Assembly (NCBI GenBank): GCA_017470055.1 | Contig: JAFUFD010000050.1 | Coordinates: 1 to 64,000, forward strand | Direction: 5' to 3' | Source: Prevotella sp. | Lineage (GTDB): Bacteria; Bacteroidota; Bacteroidia; Bacteroidales; Bacteroidaceae | DNA: 64,000 bases | Notes under the pieces: model-generated | Seen by the model: only the letters and a program-made list of their open reading frames with translations | The model's database searches: none | What the model was told of the DNA's origin: nothing | Part shown: positions 62,198 to 64,000 of the stretch, piece after piece | Layout of the letters: each line of letters opens with the position of its first letter | Numbering within the stretch: the stretch's first letter is position 1 | Program-made: the position numbers and the translations under genes

Positions 62198-64000
62198 TCA
62201 TTATCCGCTTTTTCTGCTCGTGAGCTATTCAACATATCTGTTACTTTATGGAAATAGGACAACTCTTTTTTCTGTTGACTCCTTAGTAATGCATTTTGGT
62301 TCTCAAATGTTTTTATTTGCTGCATAAGATCTTTTACCAATTTTACATTTGTTGCTGTAGCTTTTGTGTTACACTTATCTAAATATTGTTTAACGCAAGC
62401 ATAAAATTGACTCACCAAATTTCTTAATGGCTTTTCAACAGATTTTAAAGATTCTGCTTTTGCTGCATTAAACATTCTAATGCGTCTATTTCTGTTTGAC
62501 ACCCATGTTGATTCTGTCGCAGCAATAGCTACTGCTCTATATGTGGAATATACAACTTCATTTTGAGTTACCGAGAGACAAATGTCACAATCAAAGCAGG
62601 CTTCTTTGTCAAAAAATATATTAAAATCATTTTCGGCAACAAATACCTTTATTGATTCTTGTATTTGAGATTCCACATTATATATAATTGGATATAATTT
62701 ATCTTTCAAATACTGAATAGTAAGGTTTACAAATGGGGAAAGAGACTCGAGCCTTGCATATCGATAGTCCGTCATGGATTTGAATACATTCAACTTTAAC
62801 GACAATATGTCTTTTTCTAAGGCAAGGTAATCTCCTACGCCAAACGAAACCTGATTGACAAGGGCTTTTTTTAGTTTTTCTTCCCAATCAGCATTCACGC
62901 TTTGGGAGAAATCATTATACAAATTATTAGAAAAACTATATATCTCATTGTAAAGTTTCTCAAACATTAGGTTTATTGAAGCTATAATGTCTTGGTTTGC
63001 CTTTATGTTTTTATTTGTTTCTATGATCTTCAAAGAAATAACATTAATAAGGTTGTCAAATTCAGATTTTCTAACAGCCATCATTTCTGATAGTTGCAAT
63101 TGACTTTTCTGTAGTTGTTTATTAATAGCTTCCTTTCGTGAAGCATCAGCATTTGCATTTACATGTTTACAGACATCATTCATTATTTGAATGAACCCAC
63201 TACGCTCTTGATAGTTTATGCCTTCATGATATTCTTCATAATCTGTGAAGCCATTTGCAAATTCTTGGTAAAGCGATGAAACTTGGAAAATTCTTTTTGA
63301 TGAAAATTCTTTTGCGCAATTAGCTTTATTTAGGATGTCATCCATTTTTAATTTAACAAATTGCAACACTTTGTCTCTTTCATTCTTCTTTACAAGGTCA
63401 ATACGATTTATACACAAGAAAAAATCATCATTATCTGGACAAAGATAAGTAGATATAAATTCTTCGTCTTTATCTGAAAGGCCTCGCTCTCCACATATAT
63501 AAATGATAGCAATAGAATCCCTAATTGACGCAATGGTTTTTTCGTTATCCCTTTCATGAGCCGATAATCCTAATGTGTCAACAATGCATAAATTATTCTC
63601 TTTTAGGAATTCCGACTTAACATACATTACAGCATCAACAACATTCCTAAATCTCCGAATGTCTCCAATATCCATCCTCTCGTGGAAATCATCGAGATTA
63701 AAAGCAGAAAATGCCATAAATGCGTCATACGTCATTTCTTCCTCACTACCATCATTATACCTTATTATAACCTTTGGCTTATTCCCATACTTTATTTTTG
63801 TGATTATAGCTGTTGTTGGATTAGCAGAGACAGGCAATATCCTATCCCCTAAAATCGCATTTACAAAAGTGCTCTTGCCAACAGTAAAGTCACCTATCAC
63901 ACCTATTGTAAATTCTTTATTATTTGCAGCTGTGTAAACTTGATGTATATTCTCCGCAATTTCTGTGACAGCTTTTTGATATTGGTCAGAAAACGATTGT
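62194..64000 (-). CDS. Dynamin-like GTPase, 5' end beyond the window
   Basis: At least 602 codons; no stop or convincing start is found before the window edge, and the frame runs on with QYQKAVTEIAENIHQV upstream of the P-loop, so the gene starts outside. G1 GDFTVGKSTF, G2 Thr in NPTTAIIT, G3 DTLGLS, G4 NRID. After the G domain come long helical, coiled-coil stretches (KSQLQLSEMMAVRKSEFDN and on). No membrane segment. Bacterial dynamin-like proteins remodel membranes; some are linked to phage defence or toxin vesicles. Overlaps the TerB-like gene downstream. Confidence 0.82.
   Translation of the reverse strand, partial: QSFSDQYQKAVTEIAENIHQVYTAANNKEFTIGVIGDFTVGKSTFVNAILGDRILPVSANPTTAIITKIKYGNKPKVIIRYNDGSEEEMTYDAFMAFSAFNLDDFHERMDIGDIRRFRNVVDAVMYVKSEFLKENNLCIVDTLGLSAHERDNEKTIASIRDSIAIIYICGERGLSDKDEEFISTYLCPDNDDFFLCINRIDLVKKNERDKVLQFVKLKMDDILNKANCAKEFSSKRIFQVSSLYQEFANGFTDYEEYHEGINYQERSGFIQIMNDVCKHVNANADASRKEAINKQLQKSQLQLSEMMAVRKSEFDNLINVISLKIIETNKNIKANQDIIASINLMFEKLYNEIYSFSNNLYNDFSQSVNADWEEKLKKALVNQVSFGVGDYLALEKDILSLKLNVFKSMTDYRYARLESLSPFVNLTIQYLKDKLYPIIYNVESQIQESIKVFVAENDFNIFFDKEACFDCDICLSVTQNEVVYSTYRAVAIAATESTWVSNRNRRIRMFNAAKAESLKSVEKPLRNLVSQFYACVKQYLDKCNTKATATNVKLVKDLMQQIKTFENQNALLRSQQKKELSYFHKVTDMLNSSRAEKADNE

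Noticed and set aside
1-64000. rRNA, tRNA, integrase, transposase or riboswitch genes
   Set aside because: I looked for these by eye and found no supportable case; tRNAs could be missed without a covariance search.

Overview
The window is a stretch of a Bacteroidales chromosome, most likely Prevotella or a close relative. The main reason is promoter structure: nearly every transcription unit starts with the Bacteroidetes sigma-factor pattern (TTTG or TTG, 19-20 bases, TAnnTTTG), often followed by CACC. Other support is the rpsD-rpoA-rplQ order, the Bacteroidetes-type lipoproteins, DUF3098 next to ftsX, and the lack of Shine-Dalgarno sequences. I could not run database searches, so the genus is an inference.

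Layout. 0-19 kb is core genome: the end of a ribosomal operon (rpsD, rpoA, rplQ), a glycine-zipper lipoprotein, gdhA, a DASS-type anion transporter, a large PEP-synthase-like protein, an esterase fusion, then dnaG-cls-mutY-purN-yraN, and on the minus strand an etfB-etfA-small membrane protein-acyl-CoA dehydrogenase operon. 19.5-26.9 kb holds a complete RND efflux pump (periplasmic adaptor, inner-membrane pump, outer-membrane channel), an lpxA-like acyltransferase and a radical SAM enzyme.

27-45.4 kb is a long plus-strand sulfur and tetrapyrrole supercluster. It contains sulfite reductase (fused to a TusA-like domain), the siroheme genes, hemN, hemE, a hemA-hemC fusion, hemD, hemB, hemL, then cysD-cysN-cysH, an OprP-like porin and a complete Pst-type ABC transporter. 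Together these could carry glutamyl-tRNA to siroheme (and part of the way to heme) and external sulfate to sulfide. Five promoters in the cluster carry versions of one motif (GGTATGC / GGTATTGC) placed at the -33 element and in some cases again 23-24 bp upstream. This points to a shared regulator and suggests the 'phosphate' transporter may carry sulfate.

45.4-53.8 kb is core again: a 43-codon membrane peptide, ftsX, DUF3098, uppP, truB, queA, folK, a GH28 pectinase, rpsO and typA. The rpsO/typA promoters are divergent and form a perfect 22-bp inverted repeat.

From about 53.85 kb the window becomes accessory and more AT-rich. It holds an AAA ATPase gene bracketed by a perfect 41-bp direct repeat and preceded by a 20-bp inverted repeat, a decayed ORF, a minus-strand set of unrecognised membrane and secreted proteins with truncated or frameshifted copies, two small Gly-rich peptides behind a strong promoter, and a TerB-like/dynamin-like GTPase pair that runs off the end. 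The least explained parts are the repeat-bracketed ATPase unit, the peptide/TerB/dynamin locus, the truncated HemA-HemC fusion and the shared sulfur/tetrapyrrole promoter motif.
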